Part shown: positions 48,301-58,149 of the stretch, piece after piece
Layout: each line of letters begins with the position of its first letter
How positions within the stretch are numbered: position 1 is the stretch's first letter
Assembly (NCBI GenBank): GCA_004293365.1
Contig: RDYN01000035.1
Coordinates: 1-64,000, forward strand
Direction: 5' to 3'
Source: Oscillatoriales cyanobacterium
Lineage (GTDB): Bacteria > Cyanobacteriota > Cyanobacteriia > Cyanobacteriales > Microcoleaceae
DNA length: 64,000 nucleotides
Made by a program: the position numbers and the translations under genes
Notes under the pieces: generated by a model
Database searches by the model: none
What the model saw: only the letters and a program-made list of their open reading frames with translations
Told to the model about the DNA's origin: nothing

Positions 48301-50914
48301 CAACGGCCGCACGATCGCCGATCACATCGGGCGCACAGTCAGAGAAGCGATTCCAGAAATCGCCGATATGGTAGAGCCGATTTACCGCCAAGTGCTGGCG
48401 GCGCAAACCCCCGTGCTCGACTTGGAAATTAAGGCTGCAACCCTCCAGCAGCCGGGAGTTGTGCGGGATTGGCAAGTCAGCTTTTACCCCGTGATCGATG
48501 AATCGGGAACGCTGTTGGGAGTCAGCAGCGTAGTTGCCGAAATCACCGATCGCAAGCAAGCAAAACGGGTAATGCAGCAAAGCGAAGCCATATTCCGGCG
48601 TTTGTTTGAGTCCAATATTTTCGGAGTCGCGATCGGCGATTTTACCGGCCGCATCGCCTACGCCAACGACTGCCTGCTCAACATGGTCGGCTACACCCGC
48701 TCAGACGTGCTCTCGGGTCAAATGCGGTGGGACAGGATGACCCCCCCCGAATACCTCCACCTCGACGCCTTGGCGGCCGGGGAACTGCGGGCTACGGGAG
48801 TCGCAACTCCTTTCAAGAAAGAGTACATCCGCAAAGATGGCAGCCGCGTCCCGATTTTGATGGGAGGGACGACTTTGTGTCCTGATAAGGGCGAACCGGA
48901 GACGATCGTCGGATTCTACATCGACTTGACCGAGATCGCGCGGGTGGAAGCAGAACTCAAAAACAATCAAGAACGCCTGCAAATCGCTCAGCAAGCAGGC
49001 AAAATCGGAACTTTTGAATGGAACGTCCAAACCGGCTCCGTCGCGTGTACGCCGGAGTTAGAGGCTTTGTACGGGCTGCAGGCCGGCGGTTTAAACAGCT
49101 ATGAAACTTGGCTGGAAATGGTGCATCCAGACGATCGCGCTTTCACCGAACAGCAGGTGCAGGCGGCGGCGGCCTCCGGGGAGGAATTAAACATTGAGTA
49201 CCGCATCTGCCGCCCGGACAAAAGCGCGGGCTGGATTGCTTGCAGGGCTAGGGTGTTTCAGGACGATCGCGGTTTGCCCCTGCGGGCGATCGGCGTGAAC
49301 GTCGATATCAGCGATCGCAAACAAGCAGAGGAAGCCCGATCGCAAATCAATCAAACTTTAGAAGCCTTGATCCGGGCTTGTCCCCTAGCAATTACCGTTT
49401 TTAGCGCTGACGACGGGATTGTGAAAATGTGGAACCCAGCCGCAGAGAGGATTTTTGGCTGGTCAGAATCAGAGGCGGTAGGTCAATTCGTGCCCAGCGT
49501 TCCCCCAGACAAGCGGGAGGAATTCAGGGCGAAGTTGAAAGGAATTCGCGCCGGACACGCGATCGCCGGCATGGAAACCCAGCGCCAAAGGAAAGACGGC
49601 AGCTCGATCGACATCGGTTTGTGGGCAACTCCAGTCCGCGACGGCAATGGTAACATTAACTGTATGTCGATCGTCGCCGACATCAGCGATCGCAAGCAAG
49701 TCGAGGCAGAACTCGCTCAGTTGCTCGATCGCGAACAAGCCGCGCGGGCCGAAGCAGAAGCCATCAACCGCCAAAAAGACGAGTTTCTAGCCACTCTTTC
49801 CCACGAACTCCGCACGCCTTTAAACGCGATTCTGGGCTGGGCCCAGATGCTGCGCGGCCGCCCGTACACGGAAGATTCTTTAGCTTCGGGTTTGGAGGCG
49901 ATCGAGCGTCAGTCTAGGGTGCAGGCGCAGCTAGTCGAAGATTTGCTCGACGTTTCCCGGATTATTCAAGGCAAGCTGGTTCTGAAACCCGGCTGGTTCG
50001 TCATGAGAAAGACGCTCGAAGTTGCTCTGGATTCAGTTTGTTTCGCCGCTCAGGCTAAGTCGGTGAATATTTCCTCGGAATTTGACCCCGCAGTCAGTTT
50101 GATGTGGGGAGACGCCCAGAGGTTGCAGCAGGTAGTGTCGAATTTGCTGACTAACGCCGTGAAGTTTACGCCTTCTGGGGGAACTGTGGAAGTGCGCTTG
50201 GAAGCGTTAGCTGTGGCTAATTCCCCATCACCTAATTTCGTGCAAATTACTGTTAGCGATACCGGCAAGGGCATTTCTGCTGAGTTTCTGCCCTACGTGT
50301 TCGATCGCTTCCGACAAGCAGATGGCTCCATTACTCGGGCTGACAGCGGTTTGGGACTGGGATTGGCGATCGTCCGCCACTTGGTGGAACTCCACGGCGG
50401 CACTGTACGCGCCGAAAGTCCGGGTAAAGACAAGGGTGCGACATTTACGGTAATGCTGCCCCTGAAACAGCGCCGGAGTCAGCAGCAGCAGTTGAGAGAG
50501 GAAAGGCAATTAGCGGCCGTGAGTCCGGGTAATTTGGCGGGTTTAAAAGTGTTGGTAGTTGATGACGAACCCGACAACCGCGACTTTTTGGTTGTGGCGC
50601 TGCAACAGTTGGGGGCGACGGCGATGGCTGCTGCTTCAGCCGTCGAGGCGATCGACATTTTACAGCAGTCGCCGCCGGATATTTTAGTCAGCGATATCGG
50701 GATGCCAATTGAGGATGGCTATTCGCTGATCCGCAAAGTGCGATCGTCGGAAGCTGACAAAATTAAGCGCTTGCCGGCGGTGGCCCTGACAGCTTATGCT
50801 AGCGAACAAGACCGGCATCGGGCGATCGAGGCCGGTTACGACGAACACTTAGCAAAGCCGATCGATTCTGCTCGATTCGCCACAGTTTTAGCTCAGTTAA
50901 AAACCTTACACTAA
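45383..50914 (+). CDS. Hybrid sensor histidine kinase with nine PAS domains, a GAF domain and a receiver
   Basis: From ATG 45383 the chain has 1843 residues; an in-frame GTG at 45350 is an alternative. Two membrane helices lie at about 16-50. PAS-like units start near 73, 233, 357, 693, 820, 952, 1080, 1207 and 1334, often ending ITDRKQA. A GAF domain fills about 490-670. The kinase core follows: EFLATLSHELRTPLNAILGW (phospho-accepting His near 1471), NLLTNAVKFTPSGG, DTGKGIS, GLGLGLAIV. A C-terminal receiver (VLVVDDEPDN near 1722, Asp in DILVSDIGMP) completes it. The number of sensor units implies integration of several signals. It is the first of three kinase genes in a row. Confidence 0.93.
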   Translation: MSRFQVLPLPIKSYNIATFSAGTALLLTTLLLFALQATAAILLFAAAMVGAWYFGLKSAEKELEIERQIISKVIDTTACLIVVLDSQGRIVRFNEACEKTTGYSVAEVLDKYVWDLFLIPEEVEPVQTVFSNLNTEVVYTEYQNYWRTKNGDKRFISWSNTVMLGGDGLVEYVIASGIDITDRKSAEIALASSYAQLETRVKQRTAELTVAKEALQAQEERFRCLSSCSPMGIFMADFEGRYTYANPRTQAICGLSLAELLGEGWENCIHPEDRSRVLSQWLDYTREAGEYAIEYRLQTADGIVRWINVCCAPMFSDSGELIGHVGTVRDVTERQQTQAALASSEQQLRTLLENTPDVIIRTDKQQRYIYVNQAVARSQGKPVSFFLGKTSQDLGTPPELCQVWDETLRKVLETGREEIIEFQAYSTDGIRSYQSRVVPEFDKDGVPESALIVARDITELKLAETQRLQLTIEQAAREKAQIEQQRSAFLAEVSILLADAFDGETVLQKVAELAVNSVADGCYIDLTETDSKVRRVAVAHAEASTVDTINNLRIRSPLADNAVNGYPLVICSGKSELIAEVDEEILAAAAENAAEMEILREAKLSRRESLNIGSHACVPLKARGRVMGAIACFTSKLGRRYSAEDMAMLEDLAYRVAIALDNARLYAEAQQALSQTAQSFALIDSLLEASPLAICFLDREMRFIRINQVLAELNGLPAEQHIGQDYRQLLPESAAQTCLFIEQVLETGEPVLNVEISGEHPGKPGAFGYWLANYYAVKNERGEIIGAGLILADVTAAKQTELALRESEMRFRSVVDSNMIGIGFWDGGGAITEANDALLEMIGCTTEDLVSGQIRWVDITPPEYAELDRSAIAQIAEFGSCTPYEKEYIRSDGSRFPILIGAGNLQGCTDKGAFFVLDITDRKQAQNQIRENEIRIRRQLAELDLVYNTTPVGLSFVDTNLRYVRMNECLAAINGRTIADHIGRTVREAIPEIADMVEPIYRQVLAAQTPVLDLEIKAATLQQPGVVRDWQVSFYPVIDESGTLLGVSSVVAEITDRKQAKRVMQQSEAIFRRLFESNIFGVAIGDFTGRIAYANDCLLNMVGYTRSDVLSGQMRWDRMTPPEYLHLDALAAGELRATGVATPFKKEYIRKDGSRVPILMGGTTLCPDKGEPETIVGFYIDLTEIARVEAELKNNQERLQIAQQAGKIGTFEWNVQTGSVACTPELEALYGLQAGGLNSYETWLEMVHPDDRAFTEQQVQAAAASGEELNIEYRICRPDKSAGWIACRARVFQDDRGLPLRAIGVNVDISDRKQAEEARSQINQTLEALIRACPLAITVFSADDGIVKMWNPAAERIFGWSESEAVGQFVPSVPPDKREEFRAKLKGIRAGHAIAGMETQRQRKDGSSIDIGLWATPVRDGNGNINCMSIVADISDRKQVEAELAQLLDREQAARAEAEAINRQKDEFLATLSHELRTPLNAILGWAQMLRGRPYTEDSLASGLEAIERQSRVQAQLVEDLLDVSRIIQGKLVLKPGWFVMRKTLEVALDSVCFAAQAKSVNISSEFDPAVSLMWGDAQRLQQVVSNLLTNAVKFTPSGGTVEVRLEALAVANSPSPNFVQITVSDTGKGISAEFLPYVFDRFRQADGSITRADSGLGLGLAIVRHLVELHGGTVRAESPGKDKGATFTVMLPLKQRRSQQQQLREERQLAAVSPGNLAGLKVLVVDDEPDNRDFLVVALQQLGATAMAAASAVEAIDILQQSPPDILVSDIGMPIEDGYSLIRKVRSSEADKIKRLPAVALTAYASEQDRHRAIEAGYDEHLAKPIDSARFATVLAQLKTLH

Positions 50915-50919
50915 CAGAA

Positions 50920-51157
50920 GGTACGTAGTTGCGCTTGAGCGCTCCTCCAGGTACGTAGTTGCGCTTGAGCGCTCCTCCAGGTACGTAGTTGCGCTTGAGC
51001 GCTCCTCCAGGTACGTAACATACCTAAATCAAGAGCGCTTAAGCGCAACTACATACCTAAATCCAGAGCACTTAAGCGCAACTACATACCTAAATCAAGA
51101 GCGCTTAAGCGCAACTACATACCTAAATCCAGAGCGCTTAAGCGCAACTACATACCT
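50920..51157. repeat. Family B array: three direct 30-bp units facing four inverted 33-bp units
   Basis: Three exact copies of a 30-bp unit (gtacgtagttgcgcttgagc core) at 50921-51010 and a stub, then four near-exact copies of the reverse unit (agagcgcttaagcgcaacta core) to 51157. The two halves are complementary, so a large cruciform or alternative hairpins can form between the two kinase genes. No spacers, so not CRISPR. Confidence 0.93.
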
Positions 51158-51225
51158 AGAAATTAACCTCGCAGAAGACTGCAAAAGTTAAAATTCGATC
51201 GCCAGCCCAACTCCTCGATCGCGCC

Positions 51226-54200
51226 ATGCCGATTTATCCCCTCAACCACCCAGCAGCCGAAATTTTCAGCAAACCTCGCCTGGGAACAGTTGTGATTGTT
51301 CCCTTTGTGTTGCTAACAGTCAGCGCCGTCGGGCTAGTCGGTTATCTTTCTTTCAAAAGCAGCCGGGAATCCGTCGAGGATCTAGCACAGCAGTTAATGG
51401 AACAAGTAGGAGAGCGAATTGGCGATCGGCTCACCAACTACCTCAACGCCCCCCAGAATGCCGTAGCAGCCAACCGTCTAGCAGTAGAACAAGGAATGCT
51501 GAACCTCAGCAACACTGAGCAACTGCGACAGCAACTTTGGCAGCAAATAATCTTCAACCCCGCTCTGCAATCGAGCTTTTTTGTCAATGAGCGAGGAGAA
51601 CAAATTGGGTACGGGCGCCTGATGAGCGAGGAATTTGTGCAACAAGTCACAAAAGAGACAGGGGAGAAATTCTCAATCGGTACGCGTTTTTTTTGCAGTA
51701 TGAAAAGTACCGACTTGGGTAAAATGAAATACTACTCGGTTGACTCCAAAGGCAATCCCCTAAAACTGCTCTATAGCATCCCTATGGATAACCGCGAAAC
51801 AGTTTGGTTTCGCCAGGCCAAAGCCTCCAACAAACAAACTTGGTCGCCAATTGTTGTTTTCAACGTTATGCCGAAGTTAGGAATTGTTGCGGTGTCTCCC
51901 ATCAAGGATGCTGCGGGCAAATGGCGGGGGGTTTTTACTTCAAATTATGGGCTGTCGGCAATTGGCAGTTTTCTCGATCGCCTCTACTTCCCTAAATCGG
52001 GACAGACCTTTATTATGGAGCGATCGGGCAATCTGGTTGCTACATCCACCCTAGAAACGCCCTTTGTCAAGCAAGGAAAACAGCCACCGACGCGATTGCT
52101 AGCCACCAATAGCCAGGATACCCGCACCCGAGACATTGCTCGGCAACTCACCAACCGCTTTGCCAACTTGAGTTCGCTGGATAGAGCTCAGCAATTTACC
52201 ATGACGAGCAACGGATCTCGGCAGTTTGTCAGCGTCGCTCCTTATGGAGATGCCTATGGCTTGGATTGGTTGATTGTGGTGGTGGTGTCAGAGTCGGATT
52301 TTATGGCTCGCATTCAAGCGAATACCCGCAATACATTGTGGTTGTGTGCAGGTACGCTGGTGTTGGCGATCGCGATCGGATTTTTGACTGCCCGTTGGCT
52401 AACACAACGCATTTTGCGCTTGAATACCGCCGCCAAAAATTTAGGAAAAGGAGAATGGCATAGACCTTTAGAAATTAGACGCTTCGATGAACTCGGAGAC
52501 CTCACCAATTCCTTCAATCTGATGGCAGAGCAACTGCAACAGGCTTTTTCCGAACAAAAATCTTTAACAGAAGCTTTAGCGCAAAGCGAGAGCCAACTCA
52601 AGCAATTTTTAGAAGCCATACCAGCCGGGATATCTATCCACGATGCCTCGGGTAAATTCGTCTACTTAAACGAAACTGCCAAGCGTTTGAGCGGCGTACA
52701 AAATATTCCCGATGCGACTTTAGAAAAAATGGCAGAAGTTTATCAAATCTACTACGAAAACCAGCTTTGTCCAACTGAAAAAATTCCGGCCTTCCGAGCG
52801 CTGCGGGGTGAAACGGTGCTTGTTGAGGATTTAGAAATTCATCGAGATGGGGAAATTATTAAGCTTGAGGTGCGCGCCACACCAGTTTTCGATGCAGGCG
52901 GCAAGATTATTTATGCCATCAATGCTTTTAGTGACATCTCAGGGCGCAAACAATCTGAAAAACTATTAACTGACTACAATAGCACTTTAGCCACCGAAGT
53001 TGCAGAACGTACTGCTGACCTAGCTCGTGCTAACGAACTATTACATGAGGAAGTCGCCGAACGCAAATTGATAGAACAAAAACTTGACAGTTCTACTCAA
53101 AGAATTCTAAAAATATTTGAGTCAATTGCAGATATTATACTAATTTTAGAATTGCCAGAAAAAACAATTCAAGTTATACCAACTAGGGGAATTTTTCAAG
53201 ACTACACTCAGACAGAGCAGCTCGACTCTATCCTAGAACAAATTTTTAATGAGAGTTCCCAAGACATTTATTTCACTCAAGTTCGAGAGGCATTAGAAAC
53301 CCAGCAAACTATAAATTTTGATTACAGGATGCAGATTAACAACCAAGAAGTTTGGTTTGCTGCTAAAATTTCGCCATTGTCCGATCGCTCTGTGGTTTGG
53401 GTAGCTCGCGACATTAGCGATCGCCAGTTGGCCGAAGCCCGACTGCTGGAAGCCCAAAAAATTGCCAGGATTGGCAGTTGGGAATACGATATAGGCCAAG
53501 CAACAAGCACTTGGAGTGAAGAACTCTATCGTATGTTCGAGATCGAACCGACTCAAAAACCCGTAGCAACCCCAGAATTAGTCGATCGTTTTCATCCCGA
53601 AGATCGATCGCCCTATCTAACAATGCTTCAGGAGCGATCGATCAGTAAAAAAAGCTTTGAACTCGCTCTGCGCCTGATCCGCAGAGATGGCTCGCTCACT
53701 TACATGGAAGTCAGAGGGAAACCCGTTTTTGATAAAAAAGGGCAGTTGCTCCGTTGGTTTGGCACTGTCTTGGATATTACCGCTTACAAACAAGCCGAGG
53801 CAGCTTTGCGAGAAAGCGCCCAGCGGGAACAAGCAATCGGGCGATCGATCGATCGCATCCGTCAGTCCTTAGATATTGATACCATATTCCAAACCACAAC
53901 CTCAGAATTGCGAGAAACACTCAAATGCGATCGAGTCGCTATCTATCGTTTCAATCCAGATTGGAGTGGCGAATTTGTTGCCGAGTCAATGGGGGAGGGC
54001 TGGATATCTGTGATACAACAATTGGACAAACTTAATTTACCAAACAATCTCGCCACCGACTTTCGCTGTGCGGCGACAAACTTACAAGCCTGCGGTGAAG
54101 GAGTACGAGATACCTACCTACAAAAAAATCAAGGCGGTATCTACGAGATAGGTGTTTGTTACCGCATGGTTGAAGACATATACACTGCTGGATTTACTCC

Positions 54201-55848
54201 TTGTTACGTGGAAGTGTTAGAGCAATTTCAAGCCAGAGCCTACATTATTTGCCCCATATTCTGCGGCAGTCAACTTTGGGGTTTGCTCGCCAGCTATCAA
54301 AATTCTGGGCCCCGCACTTGGCGCGCAGCAGAAATCAATATCGCGCTGCAAATTAGCACTCAACTCGAAGTCGCCTTACAACAAGCTCAATTACTCGAAG
54401 CCACTCAACAGCAAGCCGTACAGCTCCAACAAGCCGCCTTAGCAGCAGAAGCTGCCAACCTCGCGAAAAGCACTTTTTTGGCCAACATGAGCCACGAATT
54501 ACGTACCCCTCTCAACGCAATTCTGGGATTCTCCCAATTGATGCAGCGAGGGGCCAACCTCAACCGCGAACAACAGGAAAATATCGGCATCATCAACCGC
54601 AGCGGAGAACACTTGCTAACTCTGATCAATCAAATATTAGATTTAGCCAAAATAGAGGCGGGACGCATTACTCTCAACCCAACAGACTTTAAATTAAGCA
54701 GACTGCTAAACGAGGTGGAAGAGATGTTCCAACTCCAGGCGCGGGAGCAACAATTGGAGTTAATATTTAGCTGTTCTAGCGATATTCCCCAATACGTGCG
54801 TACCGATCAAGTTAAGTTGCGCCAAGTTTTAATCAATCTGCTTTCTAACGCCATTAAATTTACGAAAGATGGAGGAATTGCAGTAAGAGTAAGTTTGGTT
54901 AAGGAGCAGGAAAATCAGCAATTACCAATCAATTACAAATTACATTTTGAAATAGAAGATACAGGCTGCGGCATGGCTCCCGATGAGTTAGCTCGGCTTT
55001 TTCAAGCCTTTGTGCAAACCAAATCAGGGGAAAAATCGCAGCAGGGAACCGGTTTGGGGCTGGCCATCAGCCAACACTTTATTAAGCTGATGGGCGACAT
55101 CATTACTGTACGCAGTAAAGTAGGACACGGTACCACCTTCGCCTTTAATCTCCCCGTCAGCGCGGTTGAGGCGGCGGCGATGGCACCCGTACAGCCGTCG
55201 CGTCGGGCGATCGCCCTAGAACCCAACCAACCGCGCTATCGTATATTGATTGTGGACGATCGCACTGACAACCGCCAACTGCTGTTCAAAATCCTCGCAG
55301 CCTTTGACTTCGAGCTCAAAGAAGCCAGTAATGGTGTAGAAGCCATTGAAGTGTGGGCGAGTTTTGAGCCGCACTTAATTTTTATGGATATGTGGATGCC
55401 CGTGATGGATGGAGGCGAAGCCACGCAACGCATTAAAGCCACCGTTAAAGGTGAAACTACCGTCATTATTGCCGTGAGTGCCGCTAACGCCGAGGAAGCG
55501 CGAAGCGTTACTGTATCAAATGATTGGGATGACTTTATCCACAAACCCTTTCGAGAGGCCGACATCTTTGCCACCCTCCACAAACATCTCGGAGTGCGTT
55601 ACATTTACGATGAACCCGAGAGTGTGCCGGCGCCAACTCAAATCGAGCCTCCGACTCCAGAAAACGTTGCAGCTTTACCAGCGGATTGGCTGACAGCTTT
55701 AGAAAAAGCCACTATTGAGTGCGATTTAGAGCTGATTCTCAGTCAAATAGAGCAAATTCGCGATCGAAATAACTCATTAGCTAGCGCTCTCGCCGCCTTA
55801 GCTAACGAGTTTCAGTTCAATCAAATACTAGCTCTCATCCGTCCCTAA
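51226..55848 (+). CDS. Hybrid sensor histidine kinase: extracytoplasmic sensor, HAMP, PAS, GAF, kinase, receiver
   Basis: The 1540-residue protein has membrane helices at about 23-43 and 370-392. Between them lies a dCache-like periplasmic sensor of about 320 residues (KPTYSVDSKG-type and VAVSPIKDAAGKWRGVFTSNYGL). HAMP follows (RRFDELGDLTNSFNLMAEQL), then PAS units near 460, 620 and 755 and a GAF domain near 885-1040 with FRCAATNLQACGEG. The kinase core has FLANMSHELRTPLNAILGFS (His near 1088), NLLSNAIKFTKDGG and GTGLGLAI. A receiver (RILIVDDRTDN near 1338, Asp in LIFMDMWMP) and a helical tail end it. The GAF domain does not show an obvious bilin-binding Cys-His pair. Confidence 0.92.
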   Translation: MPIYPLNHPAAEIFSKPRLGTVVIVPFVLLTVSAVGLVGYLSFKSSRESVEDLAQQLMEQVGERIGDRLTNYLNAPQNAVAANRLAVEQGMLNLSNTEQLRQQLWQQIIFNPALQSSFFVNERGEQIGYGRLMSEEFVQQVTKETGEKFSIGTRFFCSMKSTDLGKMKYYSVDSKGNPLKLLYSIPMDNRETVWFRQAKASNKQTWSPIVVFNVMPKLGIVAVSPIKDAAGKWRGVFTSNYGLSAIGSFLDRLYFPKSGQTFIMERSGNLVATSTLETPFVKQGKQPPTRLLATNSQDTRTRDIARQLTNRFANLSSLDRAQQFTMTSNGSRQFVSVAPYGDAYGLDWLIVVVVSESDFMARIQANTRNTLWLCAGTLVLAIAIGFLTARWLTQRILRLNTAAKNLGKGEWHRPLEIRRFDELGDLTNSFNLMAEQLQQAFSEQKSLTEALAQSESQLKQFLEAIPAGISIHDASGKFVYLNETAKRLSGVQNIPDATLEKMAEVYQIYYENQLCPTEKIPAFRALRGETVLVEDLEIHRDGEIIKLEVRATPVFDAGGKIIYAINAFSDISGRKQSEKLLTDYNSTLATEVAERTADLARANELLHEEVAERKLIEQKLDSSTQRILKIFESIADIILILELPEKTIQVIPTRGIFQDYTQTEQLDSILEQIFNESSQDIYFTQVREALETQQTINFDYRMQINNQEVWFAAKISPLSDRSVVWVARDISDRQLAEARLLEAQKIARIGSWEYDIGQATSTWSEELYRMFEIEPTQKPVATPELVDRFHPEDRSPYLTMLQERSISKKSFELALRLIRRDGSLTYMEVRGKPVFDKKGQLLRWFGTVLDITAYKQAEAALRESAQREQAIGRSIDRIRQSLDIDTIFQTTTSELRETLKCDRVAIYRFNPDWSGEFVAESMGEGWISVIQQLDKLNLPNNLATDFRCAATNLQACGEGVRDTYLQKNQGGIYEIGVCYRMVEDIYTAGFTPCYVEVLEQFQARAYIICPIFCGSQLWGLLASYQNSGPRTWRAAEINIALQISTQLEVALQQAQLLEATQQQAVQLQQAALAAEAANLAKSTFLANMSHELRTPLNAILGFSQLMQRGANLNREQQENIGIINRSGEHLLTLINQILDLAKIEAGRITLNPTDFKLSRLLNEVEEMFQLQAREQQLELIFSCSSDIPQYVRTDQVKLRQVLINLLSNAIKFTKDGGIAVRVSLVKEQENQQLPINYKLHFEIEDTGCGMAPDELARLFQAFVQTKSGEKSQQGTGLGLAISQHFIKLMGDIITVRSKVGHGTTFAFNLPVSAVEAAAMAPVQPSRRAIALEPNQPRYRILIVDDRTDNRQLLFKILAAFDFELKEASNGVEAIEVWASFEPHLIFMDMWMPVMDGGEATQRIKATVKGETTVIIAVSAANAEEARSVTVSNDWDDFIHKPFREADIFATLHKHLGVRYIYDEPESVPAPTQIEPPTPENVAALPADWLTALEKATIECDLELILSQIEQIRDRNNSLASALAALANEFQFNQILALIRP

Positions 55849-55873
55849 ACCAAATAAAAATGATATTAGATCG

Positions 55874-55935
55874 GGTTCGTAGTGAGGACTTTAGTCCTCA
55901 TCAAACTTTGAGGACTAAAGTCCTCACTACAAACC
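55874..55935. repeat. Family A palindrome between two kinase genes
   Basis: 27-bp arms (55874-55900 and 55909-55935) with one mismatch around an 8-nt loop. It ends 27 bp before the next ATG. Confidence 0.92.
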
Positions 55936-55962
55936 TACAAAGGTTATTTTACCAGACTAGAT

Positions 55963-57306
55963 ATGAATTACGAAGCAACTCCCGTCTTAAAAGGGAATAT
56001 TTTAATTGTTGATGATGTTCCGAATAATTTGCACCTTCTAGCTAAAATACTATCGAGGCATGGCTACAAAACACGCACTGCACCCGACGGTCAACTAGCC
56101 CTAAGGTCGATCGAATCAACACCTCCTGACTTGATTTTGCTGGACATCATGATGCCCAGTATGGACGGCTACAAAGTCTGCGAAATTTTAAAAGCTTCTG
56201 CCACCACCAAAGACATTCCCGTCATTTTTATCAGCGCTTTAAATGAAGTGTTAGATAAAGTCAAAGCCTTTGAAGTTGGCGGTGTAGATTATATCACAAA
56301 ACCCTTTCAAGAACAAGAAGTTTTGGCCCGCGTCTCAAATCAACTCTTACAGCGCCAGTTGTTGCAGCAAACACAATCCTACGCGCAGCAACTCGAAGAA
56401 ACTTTAACTGAACTCAAGAAGACTCAATCTCAGTTAATACAGAAGGAAAAAATGGCTTCTTTAGGGCAACTAGCCGCAGGGATTGCTCACGAAATCAACA
56501 ATCCAGTCAACTTTATCTCCGGCAATATTACTATGGCTGCTGACTATGCACAAGACTTGGTTCGCCTCATCAAATTATACCGACATTACTACCCGCATCC
56601 CGTGGCAGAAATTGTCGGCGAATTGGAAAAAATTCAACCCGAATTCATTGCAGATGATTATCCAAAACTGCTAAGTTCGATGAAAGAAGGTACTTCTCGA
56701 ATTAGCGAGATTGTGCTGTCTTTTCGCAACTTCTCCCGCCTGGGCCAAGAAAAGTGCAAGCCAGTGGATATTCATGAAGGCATTGACAATACTTTAGTTA
56801 TTTTGCAACACCGCCTCAAAGGAGCCAACAATATCGGTGAGATTGAAGTGAGAAAACACTACAGTAAACTGCCAAAAATCACCTGTTATGCCAGTCTATT
56901 AAATCAGGTATTTATGAATCTGCTAATCAATGCTATTGATGCGCTGGAATCTCAACCTTATCCCCGAAAAATTACCATCAGCACTTCAGTAAGTTCAGAT
57001 TCAGAACCTGCGTTGTACAATCCAAATTCAAACTTGGCAACTCAAAAGTTTCAGTCCGTTATGATTTTAATTGCCGATAACGGTTGCGGGATTTGCGAGG
57101 CAGTGCGCCACCGGATATTTGACCCATTTTTTACTACCAAGCCTGTCGGCCGGGGTACTGGATTGGGCTTGGCAATCAGTCACGATATTATAGTAGAAAA
57201 ACATGGAGGTAAAATCAGTTGTATTTCAGCTCCCGGCGGGGGGACAGAGTTCATTTTGCAGATTCCGATATCTGTTCAATGTGACTTATTAAATGTTAAC
57301 ATTTAA
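55963..57306 (+). CDS. Response-regulator/histidine-kinase fusion (receiver first)
   Basis: The 447-residue soluble protein starts with a receiver ([18 protein letters not shown], Asp in [14 protein letters not shown] near 65, Lys in YITKPFQ). After a coiled-coil linker ([21 protein letters not shown]) comes a kinase core with [22 protein letters not shown] (His near 176), [16 protein letters not shown] and GTGLGLAIS. This order, receiver then kinase, fits an acceptor that takes phosphate from the hybrid kinases just upstream and passes it on. A transcription-type output protein is not seen nearby. Confidence 0.93.
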   Translation: MNYEATPVLKGNILIVDDVPNNLHLLAKILSRHGYKTRTAPDGQLALRSIESTPPDLILLDIMMPSMDGYKVCEILKASATTKDIPVIFISALNEVLDKVKAFEVGGVDYITKPFQEQEVLARVSNQLLQRQLLQQTQSYAQQLEETLTELKKTQSQLIQKEKMASLGQLAAGIAHEINNPVNFISGNITMAADYAQDLVRLIKLYRHYYPHPVAEIVGELEKIQPEFIADDYPKLLSSMKEGTSRISEIVLSFRNFSRLGQEKCKPVDIHEGIDNTLVILQHRLKGANNIGEIEVRKHYSKLPKITCYASLLNQVFMNLLINAIDALESQPYPRKITISTSVSSDSEPALYNPNSNLATQKFQSVMILIADNGCGICEAVRHRIFDPFFTTKPVGRGTGLGLAISHDIIVEKHGGKISCISAPGGGTEFILQIPISVQCDLLNVNI

Positions 57307-57324
57307 AGATGAAATATCCAATAA

Positions 57325-57393
57325 AGGTACGTAGTTGGGCTTTAGCCCTCTTTATAAGATTAGGAAAGAGGGCCCAAGCCCAACTACGTACCT
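57325..57393. repeat. Compact family B palindrome
   Basis: 29-bp arms (57325-57353 and 57365-57393) differing at one position around an 11-nt loop, 18 bp after the kinase stop. No T run, but it may act as an mRNA end. Confidence 0.92.
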
Positions 57394-57550
57394 AATTTGT
57401 CTGACGACAATAAAACCACTCTGCTTCTTAAGGGAGATGCGAGGGGGATCTAGACTCGGCTGTGAACGACAGATAAAAGGCTTTCAGTCTTAAGTTGATA
57501 ATCCTTGGGAATTGCCGTTTCCTCGCGGTTCGCAGTCAGGACTATTGTAG

Positions 57551-58090
57551 TTACTTTAAATCCAGCAAGCCGCTAGTTTTCAGCTTGGGATTAAACCGGA
57601 TTTCTTCAGTTACACCGCGAGATTTGAGCAGCGCTAAAATTTCATTTTCTACGCGGCGCGCTACATTTTTCAACAATTTATCTTTGGCAAGTTCATCGGC
57701 GACTATACCTTCATAATTTGCTACTTCTTGCGAAGTCATGACAGTTTTGGTATCGATGGGATCGTTCCACTTGGTAGCATCGGCACCGTTGCCCTGGGGC
57801 TGGGAACCGTTTTCGGCAATCCAACTCGCTCGGATGCTTTCTAGAATAGTGCGGCTGGGCTTGTCGATAGTTTGGACTTTTAGCCAGTAGCAATGTTCGG
57901 GTTGGCGTACTAAATGCTGTTTGAGGCTGAGGTAAGTATCCCGGGAATAGCCGACAAATTGCAGCACTTTCTCGCTGTCAAAAATCGCGTAGACGCCGAT
58001 TTTACCCTGGACAAATTCAGGCAATTTCCCTTCTGAGTCAATGTATGGTATGAATTCTAAGCTGGCGAGAGGTTGAATGTCTTCTGTCAT
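57551..58090 (-). CDS. GIY-YIG-like nuclease family protein
   Basis: The 179-residue protein has GKIGVYAIFDSEKVLQFVGYSRDTYLSLKQH (about 29-59), a GIY-YIG-like fold in which the two tripeptides read GVY and FVGYS and the Arg follows. The C-terminal half (NVARRVENEILALLKSRG) is helical. Similar proteins occur in cyanobacteria and plants. Nuclease activity is not assured because the motif is degenerate. A tttaga tract lies just upstream (about 58084-58124). Confidence 0.65.
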   Translation of the reverse strand: MTEDIQPLASLEFIPYIDSEGKLPEFVQGKIGVYAIFDSEKVLQFVGYSRDTYLSLKQHLVRQPEHCYWLKVQTIDKPSRTILESIRASWIAENGSQPQGNGADATKWNDPIDTKTVMTSQEVANYEGIVADELAKDKLLKNVARRVENEILALLKSRGVTEEIRFNPKLKTSGLLDLK

Positions 58091-58149
58091 CCGATTTTAG
58101 ATTTTAGATTTTAGATTTTAGATTAAACCACAGATTAACTAGCCTTTAG

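Noticed and set aside
50920-51157. Regularly spaced repeats that could suggest a CRISPR array
   Set aside because: Units abut with no unique spacers, the second half is inverted, and no cas gene is near.
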